Shown: in pieces, positions 48,181 to 58,059 of the stretch
Position numbering within the stretch: the first letter of the stretch is position 1
How the letters are laid out: every line of letters begins with the position of its first letter
DNA from: Crocodylus rhombifer
Taxonomy: Eukaryota > Chordata > Crocodylia > Crocodylidae
Direction: 5' to 3'
Length of the DNA stretch: 64,000 bases
Assembly: GCA_038503035.1 (NCBI GenBank)
Contig: JAVSML010000039.1
Span: 558,001-622,000 of the forward strand
Made by a program: the position numbers and the translations under genes
The notes under the pieces: model-generated
What the model saw: only the letters and a program-made list of their open reading frames with translations
Databases searched by the model: none
Told to the model about the DNA's origin: nothing

Positions 48181-48478
48181 TGGGCATTTTTACATGTGTT
48201 TCTGTGGATGGGAGGGTGCTTTAATTAATTAAAGCACCCACAGTGTCTTGTGTATCCATGTCCCCATGCTTCAAAATGGTGGCAGGGGCACTTTAACTAA
48301 AGCTCATAAAACAAGCTTTAGTTAAAGTGCCCCAGCTGCCATTTTGAAGTGTGAGGACATTGATACATGAGACATGGAGGCTGCTGGAGGCACACTAATT
48401 AGCATTAATTAAGCCTGCTCCAACACGCTGTAATTACAGTGTGTCAGACCAGCCTCCCCACACATCTACAGGCACCCA
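48181..48478. mobile_element. foldback transposon with nested palindromes
   Basis: The ends are TGGGCATTTTTACATGTG and, reverse-complemented from the right, TGGGTGCCTGTAGATGTG, similar to the TCTACA-type ends at 4,972. Inside is a perfect 26-bp palindrome at 48,214-48,239. A long inverted repeat has arms at about 48,244-48,304 and 48,314-48,373 and a 9-nt loop; its inner part (CACTTTAACTAAAGCT) is perfect. The flanks TAT and AAT give no firm duplication. A DNA transposon of the MITE/foldback type is the best reading. Confidence 0.78.
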
Positions 48479-50079
48479 ATGTTATTAATTGACAAAACCC
48501 TGCAGAAGTCAGGAATCTGAGAACTGGGCAGACTTTATTCCATAGTATCACATCATGTGACAATGCAGCCAGCCGACTGGTTACACATGTTCATGTTTCT
48601 GAAACTCCTGCAAAAAACTAGCAGTAACTCACAAAACAAGTCTCTGTGACTTTTATGTTGTTAACTATTTGTCAATTGTGTTAATTTCCTGGGACAGAGC
48701 TGTGTCATCTTGTATATACGAACAGCAAGTAACAAAATGGGACATTTGGCTCCATTAGAATATTAATAGAGTTAATAATTAACAGATAACATCCTTTGGT
48801 GGAGAGAATAACCAAAAATAGATATCTGTTTTGTTTGGTTCAAAGTTAAAAAAAAACCAAAAAACCCCAGTACTAACATAGCAGAGAGGTGCTTATATTG
48901 GTCTTGAATTTTTTTAAAGTTGAATAGTAAAGCTTTTATGGAAACTGCAAATCACTGATTTATGTGCCACTACCATAGCTGATAGGAACAGTCAGAACAG
49001 AAATCAGTTATGATTTACCATTTTTAAACTTTGTTGCTCCCTCTACTTGTGAGATTTCTGTGGTGTCACAAAGTAACAAAGCATATCCTTTCCTAGTATA
49101 ACTGCTGCAGTGTGGTTATAACCAGGGACAGTCATGCTGTTGGTTTGAAACTTCGAGTGGACCAGGTGGGGTGCACTTGAACCCCTGCTTTGATTCCTTG
49201 TCCACACAAAGTTTTAAGCCAGCAGCATAACTGTGGCAGCAGCATTTCTACTCAAGCAGTGCTAGGAGCATCAACTGATGTGATGGCTCATTACAATCTG
49301 CTTGATCTCTTCTAAAGTCTTCATTCCATAGCTTTTAACAATGCTCTCTTCTTTTTAAAGGTCTTGATGGTCCACCAATCAAGCTATCCTTTGTTCTCCA
49401 ACTTTGCTGTCTGTTAGTTGCTCCTGGTAATGGCTCTCCTATTCCACAGCCCTGTGGATTGTTCTTATCTCATTCCAATGAAAGTATATTTGGTTTTGCT
49501 TCAATTTTTAACTGAATAATAAAGCCGTAGGCTACTAGCATATTAGTAACGCTTCAAATTTATTCTTAACTGGACAAAAACGTGCTGTTTTTCTTTGTGA
49601 TAATGCATCTTACCAAATGCATTCCCCTTTCCAAAATCCTAGATCTGCCTATGGCTGCAGCTAATACATCTGATAACAAAGTTACTTTAATTGTTTTATC
49701 TACAAAAAGAAAAAGAAATGTGTTAAATTCAGCTTCTTAAACATCAAGCACAGCCCACTCTATTAACTACTTTTCTTTTTCTGAGGTTATATAACCACAG
49801 GGACAATAGGGAGGTAAGATAGTTATATATTACTTATTATTGATATTTTTGTTACTATTTAAGTTATAATGTGATTTCTTAAAGGTTCTTGTTATTCAGG
49901 TTACCACTCTCAACTGCTCACAGTTCCTGACATGACTGCAATAATTACTTTCGTATGAAAGAGCATATATATAATGAATTTGCATTCTTTTTTGATAAAG
50001 GCAAAAAGGCCATTACTTTTCGGCCAATTGTCCTGTATAAAGAGGTAGGAACACAGTAGTAAAAGAATCCCCAATAAAC
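48479..50079. other. mostly unique stretch containing one foldback
   Basis: Apart from the foldback at 49,128-49,236 I see nothing recognisable. The sequence is AT-rich, with no long frames. Confidence 0.4.
49128..49236. repeat. imperfect hairpin / foldback element
   Basis: The left arm 49,128-49,164 pairs with 49,198-49,236: CATGCTGTTGGTTTGAAACT against, reverse-complemented, TATGCTGCTGGCTTAAAACT, followed by TCGAGTGGAC against TTGTGTGGAC. The loop is about 33 nt. The arms are about 75-80 percent complementary. A decayed MITE is likely; no target duplication was fixed. Confidence 0.55.
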
Positions 50080-50300
50080 TAGATTTATCTCCGGTTCTCA
50101 GGAAAGAACGTCTTTACTCTTAGAATAATAGGATATAGGAGCAGACTGCCCAGGGAAGTGGTAGAATCTCCTTCATGCAAGGCTTTCAAGAGGAGGCTGC
50201 ATAAATGTTTGGTATAAATGGTTTAGGAATACCATTCCCACACTCCAGGACAGAGTTGGACTGATTGCCCATGAGGTTCCCAACCCTATGACTCTATGAT
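50080..50300 (+). mobile_element. CR1-like LINE, short 3' fragment
   Basis: The DNA equivalents of the final ORF2 phrase (CAGACTGCCCAGGGAAGTGG, then AATCTCCTTCATGCAAGGCT and TTCAAGAGGAGGCTG) are followed by GTTGGACTGATTGCCCATGA, then CTATGACTCTATGAT. It is diverged and truncated. Confidence 0.75.
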
Positions 50301-50860
50301 CCCGAGAACATATAAACATTTCTGAATCTCTTCTACCAACCAACTGAACTCTTTCCAGAGCGTCTAAATAGTGCAAAGAAGCATGCCACTGAGCAAGATG
50401 GTGCTGTCCTTGAGAACATTCCTCTGGTTCTCTTGATGTACATATTTCAGCTAAAGTGAATGTCACTGAAGTCAGCTGGGACCCCACTAAACAGTTACAA
50501 GGAAGTATTTCCCGTGCTCTGTAATTTTGGTGGCACATATGTAATTTCACCCCAGGGTAGCTTTCCCAGGCCCTCTTCAGTTGCAAAACAAAACAGAACT
50601 ATGAAAGAGTTGATTGCTGTATTGCCAACACTATCTATAATTTTCAGGTCTTATGAAAGGATCTGCCCCTGACTTTAGGAAAGATACGTGAATGGAACAG
50701 TTGTTGGCAGGACAAAAATTGTATAAAAGCACAAACTGCTCATTTTTGTGCCAGCCACACACCACGAGTTAAAACATTTAGAGGGATGGCATTTACCTAA
50801 AGATAGTTTTAAAATTTGAAGACTTGTTAATAAATATGATTTAAAAATCTAGTATTTTGT
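50301..50860. other. stretch without recognisable gene
   Basis: The 137-codon minus frame at 50,173-50,586 overlaps the CR1 fragment antisense and has no domain; I treat it as chance. Nothing else was recognised. Confidence 0.4.
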
Positions 50861-50879
50861 GGGGAAAGAAAAGCTCCCT

Positions 50880-51647
50880 ATGTGAATACATTGTGCTGGA
50901 CTCAGTTTTCCGGTGGCCCCAGGAGCAGCCGTTCCTTTTGGTCACTGCTGCCAGTGTCACCCCCACTGCTAAACCCAGCCTCACTGCCCTGCACCCACAG
51001 CCATGGGCACCAGGTGGAGCAGGTGGACGGGCAGGCAGGGTCTCCATGGAGACCAGCCCGGCAGCCCATGGGCATGGGCAAGGCATGCTCAGCTGGGCAG
51101 ATAGGATGAGGCTGCAGGTGGATGGGAGGTGGTATCTGGAAGTGGGATGGGCAGGCAAGGCTAGGACTGGGACTGGGGCTGGGATCACCGGGTGGTGACA
51201 GCACAGGGATGGGGCCCGGGGCAGAGCTGCGATTCACTCCCTGTACGTCTCTGCCCATTGAACCGGCACCCATTGCACGGAGGTACAGGAAGCAAGTCAT
51301 GGCTCTGCCTTGGGCCCTGGCCCCGCACTGTCATCTCTCCACAATCGCAGCCCCATTCCTGACCCCACCTGTCTGTCTCACTCCTGGATGTCACTCTCCA
51401 CCCACCCATAGCTCCATCCCATCTGTCTGGCCAAACATGCCCTTCCTGCAGGGGTCCTAGCCGGTCTCCATGGAGACTGCCCCTTTCTGTCCAGCACCCC
51501 TGTGGTAGGTATACAGGCATAGGCTAAAAAGGATCAATTGCCACCCCCCACCCCATACCAGCTCAGTACCTCTCCCATACTCCAGCCTGCAACAGCTCAC
51601 CAAAACTCTTTAAGTGGCCCTCCAGGCCAAATAATTGTCCATCCCTG
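50880..51647. mobile_element. GC-rich element with hAT-like right end
   Basis: A sharp rise in GC and purine/pyrimidine-biased frames on both strands begins near 50,890. The right end, reverse-complemented, reads CAGGGATGGACAATTATTTG then GCC, a familiar hAT terminal style. The octamer after it is CACTACCC, but I could not find its left partner, so the left boundary is compositional. Confidence 0.4.
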
Positions 51648-52487
51648 CACTACCCACTCAAACACAAATACAGCCTCACTAATGTGGCAGAAACTGTATC
51701 CTGAAGCAACGAGCAGAGTCCACCAAAGGATCCAATGCACATTCAGGTCTTGCTCTCTGCTATTTAGTGGGCAAACCCCGTGCCCTAGTTTGGTTACATT
51801 CAGCCTACATGAGGCTAGTAGATGTAATGTGTTCATTCCATGAGAAATATCACCGCTGAAAGCAACCAAACTCATATGATTTCCAGCCCCAGCCAGTACC
51901 CCTCCATCTAACATGTGGTGTCAGAAAGCTGTCAGCAAACCGCTCACCAAGGTGTTGCTAATGCCACACTTACCACAGTTCCAGGTCCCTCTCTACTGCC
52001 TAGTAAAAAGCCTGGCTGGACAAAATTGACAATCTTTGAAAATATCAGCCTGCTACAGCTAAGGGCTTCTGCCACTACTCACATTGTCGCTACACTGGAA
52101 AAACAACTTTCTGGATTCAGGCTGCCCTTTATAGCCAAGTTGACAGGTGCAGGTGTGGCATGGTGCGTTATGGCAAGACCAGCCATGCCTGGGACATTTT
52201 GGGCAGCCCTTGGTACACCTGTAAAGAATGCGTACACCTGCTGGTTGGCTGCTCTTTTCATGATAAGCTCAGCCTGCATGTCACAAGAAGGGTTGTGCAG
52301 TGGTTGTGAGCATAAATGCAAGCATCTAATAACTTGCATTTTCTTCAAGAGGATCTGGCACCTGTCCTTTAATAATTTGATCTACAAAGCACTGTTGTTA
52401 TATCCCTCCACATAACACAAAGATACTATAAAAAAGCCTTGCCTTTCAATATATCCCTCAATGCTTTTAACACTTTTTATGGCTTTG
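51648..52487. other. stretch without recognisable gene
   Basis: The 166-codon frame at 51,915-52,415 is the longest plus-strand frame here that lies outside a recognised repeat. It has no domain I recognise, no homologue I can name and no support from splice signals. I leave it as a chance frame with low confidence. Confidence 0.35.
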
Positions 52488-52495
52488 TTCTAGAT

Positions 52496-52845
52496 TGGGG
52501 TGCTCAATCCCCAGCTTGCAGGACAGATCCAGCCCATGGCCCTAGGTCTTCAAGCCTGTGGAGCCTATGGCCACTGCTCCTAATCCCAGCATGCAGGGCC
52601 AGACAGAGGAAATGCTGGGCCCTGGAGCCCAGTACCAACATGCTGGAGTGGGAGGGGTTGGTATTAGGCCCCCAGAGGCCAATCCCAGCATGTGGGAATG
52701 GGAGGGGCTGGTGCTGGGCCCCAGGAATCAACCTGTTGTGCCGGGGGCAGAAGGGGATGGTGGTGAACCCCAGGACCTGATCCTGGTGCCTGGGGATGGC
52801 CTGCCCCACTTATCTGGCCTGCAGGCAAAAGGTTGAGTACTGCTG
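52496..52845. mobile_element. hAT-like MITE with perfect 8-bp duplication
   Basis: The left end GGGGTGCTCAATCC and the reverse complement of the right end, CAGCAGTACTCAACC, are decayed CAGTGGTNCTCAACC ends. The flanking octamer TTCTAGAT is perfect: 52,488-52,495 and 52,846-52,853. The exact left boundary is uncertain by one base. The interior has a tandem-like GGGAATGGGAGGGGCTGG / GTGGGAGGGGTTGG pair. No coding capacity. Confidence 0.82.
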
Positions 52846-52959
52846 TTCTAGATGATGCCACTAGCACTCAGAACTATGCCAGTTGCTCCCCAAAAAGGCA
52901 GGATGGAGAGAAACAGTGTTAATCCAGATGCCTGGATTAATTTCCCTATTCTTCCTCAC

Positions 52960-52997
52960 AACAGGGAACTCTGACCTTAGGAAGGTTATTTTACCTT
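52960..52997 (-). repeat. MIR-type SINE, first part (interrupted)
   Basis: AACTCTGACCTTAGGAAGGT followed by TATTTTACCTTTCT matches the reversed MIR phrase for the region before CTCTGTGCCTCAG. It stops at 53,000 and continues at 55,059. Confidence 0.6.
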
Positions 52998-53859
52998 TCT
53001 GGGCACATCCACATATGCAGGCATGTGCACTTGCAGCAGTTCAAATGGCATTAGCACAAATTTGCCAGAGATTTGTGCCTCAGCACATGTCCCTGAACAT
53101 ATACTTTGGTGTGGGGCAAGTTGTGCTGCTTGGGGCAAACTGACCCTGCCCAGCTCCGGTATAAAAAGCTGCCCTGGCAAGCAGCTCAGGGCTACTTACC
53201 TTCATGAAATTCTGAGGCCCAGCCAGTTACTATCTGGAGACATAGCCCCTTGTGCCAGCTGGACTGCTGAAGCAGCCCTAACCTAGAGTGGCCCCTATAC
53301 CCTCTACCCACTACAGCAGTCTGGCAGTGGGGGCTACTGCCTGGCTGTCACCTGCTGCCACCTGCAAAAGCATCCTCCCCCTTGGACCTGCAGCACCATG
53401 GCTGCATGCCTGACAGACCTGGATGGGGATCACACGGGCACCTGGGCTGTGGTATGGGCACTGCAGCACAGCCTCCTGTACCTCTGAGCCAGCTGCCAGT
53501 GAGCCATGGCTGCACAGTTGGCCTTCAGGCAGCACTGCTGTCATGTCTTCTGGTGTCCCTGCTCTGTCATTTGGGCAGCTATTGCCCAGAAGATGTGCTC
53601 CTTGCAGTGGCCCCTGCCTGCCCCCACTAGTTCCCTCCCAGCAGCAGTTCTGTCCCAGCACAAGAACATGAATCCAGCTGCAGCTTTGTGGCTCTGAGCA
53701 GTGTCAGCCCTTGCTGTTCTGCTCCTTGTGCCTGTGCCCAGGCCCCAGCCATCCCCATGCTGTTCCTGGGCAGCCTTTGACTGGGGCTCAGGGACTGGGC
53801 TGGGCAAGCCCCTTCCCTGCCAGTCTGGTCTCCCCCTGCTCAGATTGCTCTAGGGAGGT

Positions 53860-53943
53860 TGGGGGGATTTGTGGGTGAGTATAGGGGTGGGGGTAGGGTT
53901 TGTGAGGATATATGGGGTTTGTGTGGGGGTTTGGGGTGGTTTG
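53860..53943 (+). repeat. G-rich low-complexity tract before the gap
   Basis: Runs of three to six G separated by short T-rich spacers (GGGGTGGGGGTAGGG, GGGGTTTGTGTGGGGGTTTG) reach up to the gap. Such sequence can form G-quadruplexes and is hard to sequence, which probably explains the gap. Confidence 0.8.
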
Positions 53944-54343
53944 NNNNNNNNNNNNNNNNNNNNNNNNNNNNNNNNNNNNNNNNNNNNNNNNNNNNNNNNN
54001 NNNNNNNNNNNNNNNNNNNNNNNNNNNNNNNNNNNNNNNNNNNNNNNNNNNNNNNNNNNNNNNNNNNNNNNNNNNNNNNNNNNNNNNNNNNNNNNNNNNN
54101 NNNNNNNNNNNNNNNNNNNNNNNNNNNNNNNNNNNNNNNNNNNNNNNNNNNNNNNNNNNNNNNNNNNNNNNNNNNNNNNNNNNNNNNNNNNNNNNNNNNN
54201 NNNNNNNNNNNNNNNNNNNNNNNNNNNNNNNNNNNNNNNNNNNNNNNNNNNNNNNNNNNNNNNNNNNNNNNNNNNNNNNNNNNNNNNNNNNNNNNNNNNN
54301 NNNNNNNNNNNNNNNNNNNNNNNNNNNNNNNNNNNNNNNNNNN
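53944..54343. other. assembly gap (400 N)
   Basis: Exactly 400 undetermined bases. Any reading frame crossing this interval is artificial. The sequence resumes with a run of C. Confidence 0.99.
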
Positions 54344-55061
54344 CCCCCCCCACAGAAGCAGTGACTGTTGGGGCACTTGTGGGTGCATGGGACATATGTA
54401 GGCAGGACTGGGCCTGGCCTGATAGTGCACAGTTCCTGCCTGCAGTGCCATGAGTCCCACGTGACAGCAAGTGCGGCCTGCTCTTGTCTGAGAGCATGCA
54501 CCAGTGGGATGGGCCAATGCCCTGCGCCATGTGCATCTCCCAGTCTCAGGCAACACTGCTCTGCCAGGAGTGGCCACAAGTACCCTGACAGCTGCTATGA
54601 CTGCGGGGGGGGGGGGCGGGCTGTGCACCATGTGGGGGGGAGGAAGGGATGACCCACCCCTACCGTGCAGTCTTCCCCACACCCACAGTCCCTCTTCCCC
54701 ATCCCTACCTACCTGCTGCAGCCTTGCCCCACTCCTATTTGCCCTAGCATGCTGAGGCAGCGTGCTGGAGCAGCAGGGGCATGTGGAAACCATAGAGATG
54801 CTCTGGCCATGTGCTAGAGCATTTTTCTGGAGGACCCAGCCTCTGGTTGCCTCAGGGCACTCTCCAGGAGTGCACCCTGTGCCTCGTTTTCCCAGTGGGT
54901 TGTTTTTTAATACTGGGATTTCCTGGTATCAAGTTTAGAGTCTGTGTTGCAAATATGCAGTGCAGGGAGCATTTTTTGTTCTTAGTGTGCCTCTTGTGAC
55001 CTCCCAAACTGCTGTAAAATGCTGCAACAGGCACATGCTTGCTCACCTGGACGCAGCCTCT

Positions 55062-55180
55062 GTGTCTCAGTTCCCCATCCGTATATAGCAATAATGACAG
55101 TTCTCTACTTCACAGGAATACTCTAAGGATTAGGCACTCAGTGATATAAATGCCTGATATGGATAAACATTTTTTAAAAA
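55062..55180 (-). repeat. MIR-type SINE, second part (interrupted)
   Basis: GTGTCTCAGTTCCCCATCCG followed by a decayed AATAATGACAGTTCTCTACT and TCACAGGAATACTCTAAGGA is the reversed MIR core downstream of the break at 53,000. Confidence 0.8.
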
Positions 55181-55282
55181 AGCCAGTTCCCTGGAGAGCT
55201 GCATTCAAAATCATGTCCATCCAGTTGATTTGTGTAGTCTTATCCCTCTACCAACCTGGAGCTCACTGTAAGTCAGCAGTGC

Positions 55283-55807
55283 TCCTTATGACTGCATACA
55301 GATGAGTGTGTATGTTTGGTTCCCTGGGGACAATTAGCAGTGGCGCATCTTGTACCGCTGCTAGTTGTTCCTGGGGAACACCCATGTCACATGCCTTCTG
55401 GTGCACAGTAGGTTATCTTGGGTTGGATTGGGTTGGGTTGGGTTGGATTGGGTTGGGTTGGGGAGGCTGGGGCCACCAACTGTGCTGGACCTAGCAGCCT
55501 TACCTGGGATCCTGTGGGCTGGGGAAGCTGCAGCCATGGTGGCACTCCTGCAGCTGGGATTCTGGCGAGCAGCTGGAGTGTGGCTCTGGCTGGTCAGGCA
55601 CTGATTTTGGGTAGCACATGCTGCCTCCACATGTGCTTTTTCCTGCATTGTTTTTTTTTTTTTTTTGAACCAGGGATCTCTTGGACTCAATAACACCCCC
55701 ACACTGCAAGGTAGTAGTATGGGAAATGCTTAAATGTTCAGTGTGTAGCACTGCAGATGGGTCTGTGGTGCCACATACCACATGGCCACACTCATCTGGA
55801 CACACCC
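55283..55807. mobile_element. possible GGG/CCC-ended element with GGGTT array
   Basis: CAGATGAGTGTG near 55,296 is matched in inverse by CACACTCATCTG at 55,787-55,798, about 500 bp apart, and the right end runs out to ACACACCC. This suggests a decayed terminal inverted repeat. The left terminus is not preserved and no firm duplication was found. The interior contains the GGGTT array and a 16-T run at 55,651-55,666. Confidence 0.4.
55418..55463 (+). repeat. GGGTT / GGATT tandem array
   Basis: This is an array of TTGGG pentamers with TTGGA variants in a regular higher-order order; the 20-bp unit GGGTTGGATTGGGTTGGGTT is repeated about twice. It contains several consecutive GGG runs spaced by TT, a classic G-quadruplex pattern. 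It is not the vertebrate telomere repeat. Confidence 0.9.
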
Positions 55808-55810
55808 TCT

Positions 55811-56595
55811 GTGTTTTAGAGTCTTATGTGTGCTAGGGTCTGCTTATGCATTTTGTCCTCCAAGATGTGGGCTTTGGATTGACGTGATGCAACAAATATG
55901 GATTATAGACAGTGAAAGAACATGGTAAATGATAACAGTCTCCTTTGCTTATTCAGCCAGGTTTTAGTGTGTTTATATTTTAAAACTGAGACATCTTATG
56001 ATAATGTGTTTTATTCTGCTGTATCTGTTCAAGTGTTTTTGCAAATCAATTGGCATGACAGAATGGGGCAGTGCTACATAAATATAAATGAAGGACTACT
56101 ATATTATCATTACAGTTATTCTATTCAGAATCTTCTGATTTGTTTTCTTTTTCTCTTGGCCTCCAACACTGCAGCTCCTTTCCTCTATGTCTACACTTTG
56201 TAACTCTTCAAAGCACTACCTGCTAGAGATTTCATAGTAGGGAAAATAACAAGTCACCTTGTGTTAAAAATGCACTCCCTGAAGTCACAGGAACTCTTCA
56301 CTTCACATGGTTAGGTATTCAAAATCAGATTTTTGTTTTGGAGGGGCAAGGCCAGTTACTGTAAATGAAAATGCCAAAATAATACTAACACTATAGCTGC
56401 TGCCTGTTGATTCTGGATGAGTGAATATTACATATTGCCATTGCCAAACTCTCTTTAAAGGGGATAAATATATAAAGTAGCAATAGTATTATCCTCCAGA
56501 ATTTACCAATTCGAAAAAAAACAAATCAGGATATGGTTGCTATATATGAATGGTATTTACATGGCTCCCATCATAGACCCCCCCAGTCTGGAATA
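55811..56595. other. stretch without recognisable gene or repeat
   Basis: AT-rich, unique-looking; the 93-codon frame at 55,922-56,203 has no recognised domain. Confidence 0.45.
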
Positions 56596-56599
56596 TGTT

Positions 56600-56810
56600 T
56601 GTCCTCACAGCACCCATTTTGAGAGGAGAGGGACAGAGAGTAAGGCTCAAAGATATTTAGCTGGCTCACCGCTATTGAAATAATTGTTTGGGACCTGAAT
56701 GACCTGTGCAAGGCAATTCAAGACATTTGTTGGGAAAAGGGAATTCAGACCAGGGTCTTCTGCTTTCCAAATCAGCCCACACCACAGGATCATCTTTCCT
56801 CTCCTGTTAA
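56600..56810 (+). repeat. MIR-type SINE, diverged
   Basis: ACCCATTTTGAGAGGAGAGG then GACAGAGAG matches the MIR core. CCTGTGCAAGGCAATTCA and GGGAATTCAGACCAGGGTC then TTCTGCTTTCC match its 3' half, with extra sequence between. Confidence 0.55.
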
Positions 56811-57775
56811 CAGGGAAAAGAAGGCAGAAAGCTCAAGTTAACTAAAGCCCTTGATTATGCAACTTATAAAGGGAATGGGTATACTGAGATGATTAGAACA
56901 TACAGATCTTGTTTGTGGAGATCTTGTACTCGCGTAACATCAGGGCAAACTCTGCCATGTGACCCCAGTGCTTGACTTATGAGTAATTTATTCCAAGCTG
57001 AACCCTGAGCAGAAACCATTAGGTCAGTTAATCTCACATCTACAGCTTTTCCTATGGGGCCTAGTCAGTTCCACGAACAGTTAATTTTATCATTTTGGTT
57101 AAACTTATGACAGACAAGTTACATTTGCAGTTTAGAAACTTACAAGCTTTATATTAACTAATATTACCTGTTTAGGCAAAATACCAAATGCCTCTAAGAA
57201 GCACATATTTATTGCTTATTAATCCCTCTGGTTCTGGCCATCACACTTGATAGAAAAAGCAGACATGGGTTATAACTATGAAGTTTGGATTTGAAGATAG
57301 GAACTTGAATTGCCTTTAAATTCAATGGTATTTGAACGTGAAATGCTGACCAACATCATGAAAATAAATGATAAAAATATTAAACCTATTTTAGAAAAAT
57401 AAAGGGAATAAAAGAAGCATGATTAACAGAAATTTTCAGACACATCTTGCCTTTTGCTTTCACCAACTTGACAGAGAAAAATGATATGCCTCACTGAGAA
57501 ACCTAACTGCTATCCTCACCAATTCATTTACTCCTGTTTCAGGTGTCTGCAAGCATCATCACTCACATCTGTTTACAAACCATCTTCAAAATGCTGAGCA
57601 AGAAAAAAACTCATCAAGCAATAAAGCAGATGGAGCTCAAAGAGAAAAAAACCATAGCTCAGTACTTGTGACACCGTTTGTAAATACATCTGCAAGCAAA
57701 AATATTGATTAAAATGATAGTATGAAACAAAATTCCTCTTTACTATATCATAATTCATCCTGTGCCCATGGTTCA
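56811..57775. other. stretch without recognisable gene or repeat
   Basis: AT-rich unique-looking sequence; no frames of note on the plus strand. Confidence 0.45.
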
Positions 57776-57779
57776 AATT

Positions 57780-58050
57780 ACACTTGGGGGGTCTGCAAAA
57801 AAAATTGGCCAGGTTCAGGCCTGTTTGCATGGGTCTCCACCAGTACCACAGGGCTGAGGCCAGCAGCAGTGGCAGCTGGAAGGAACTGCCACCGTTGCCA
57901 TCTGGGCTGCTTAAAAAGGTGCAGAGCAAGCTGGGGGTTGTATGCAGTGGTGCATGGGCTGACTGGGCTGAAGAAGGGGTGCTGACTGACCCATGGGGGG
58001 GAGGGGCCTCATCTCTTATGGGGAAGCTCAGGCGCCCCATAATTTTAACA
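57780..58050. mobile_element. GC-rich old transposon
   Basis: A GC-rich island of about 270 bp with AAATTACACTTGGGGGG on the left and, reverse-complemented from the right, TAAAATTATGGGGCGCC. These are weakly inverse ends. The 155-codon minus frame at 57,573-58,040 runs through it but has no recognisable domain. No target duplication was fixed. Confidence 0.4.
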
Positions 58051-58059
58051 CTGCCTGTG

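Larger units (their letters stand above)
53001..55058. mobile_element. about 2-kb GC-rich DNA transposon inside a MIR, 3-bp duplication
   Basis: The left end GGGCACATCCACATATGC continues to AGGCATGTGC. The right end, reverse-complemented, is GGCTGCGTCCAGGTGAGC continuing to AAGCATGTGC. The match is 19 of 28, with the inner eight perfect. The trinucleotide TCT flanks both sides (52,998-53,000 and 55,059-55,061). Removing the element and one TCT rejoins a reversed MIR, which fixes the boundaries. The interior is GC-rich, interrupted by a 400-base gap, with no transposase I can recognise. The GGG end and 3-bp duplication suggest a PIF/Harbinger-like element (inference). Confidence 0.78.

Noticed and set aside
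51915..52415. 166-codon plus-strand frame as a gene
   Set aside because: No recognisable domain, promoter or splice context; a long frame by chance in moderately GC-rich DNA remains the simplest view.
53788..54793. Frames of 150-317 codons across the gap on both strands
   Set aside because: Most codons are N; they are artefacts of reading through undetermined bases.
55418..55463. Interstitial telomere sequence
   Set aside because: The unit is GGGTT, not TTAGGG.
53001..55807. Pairing the left end at 53,001 with the CACACCC end at 55,807, also followed by TCT
   Set aside because: The MIR resumes at 55,062, and the inner right end at 55,058 matches the left end better, so 55,807 belongs to another element or is coincidence.
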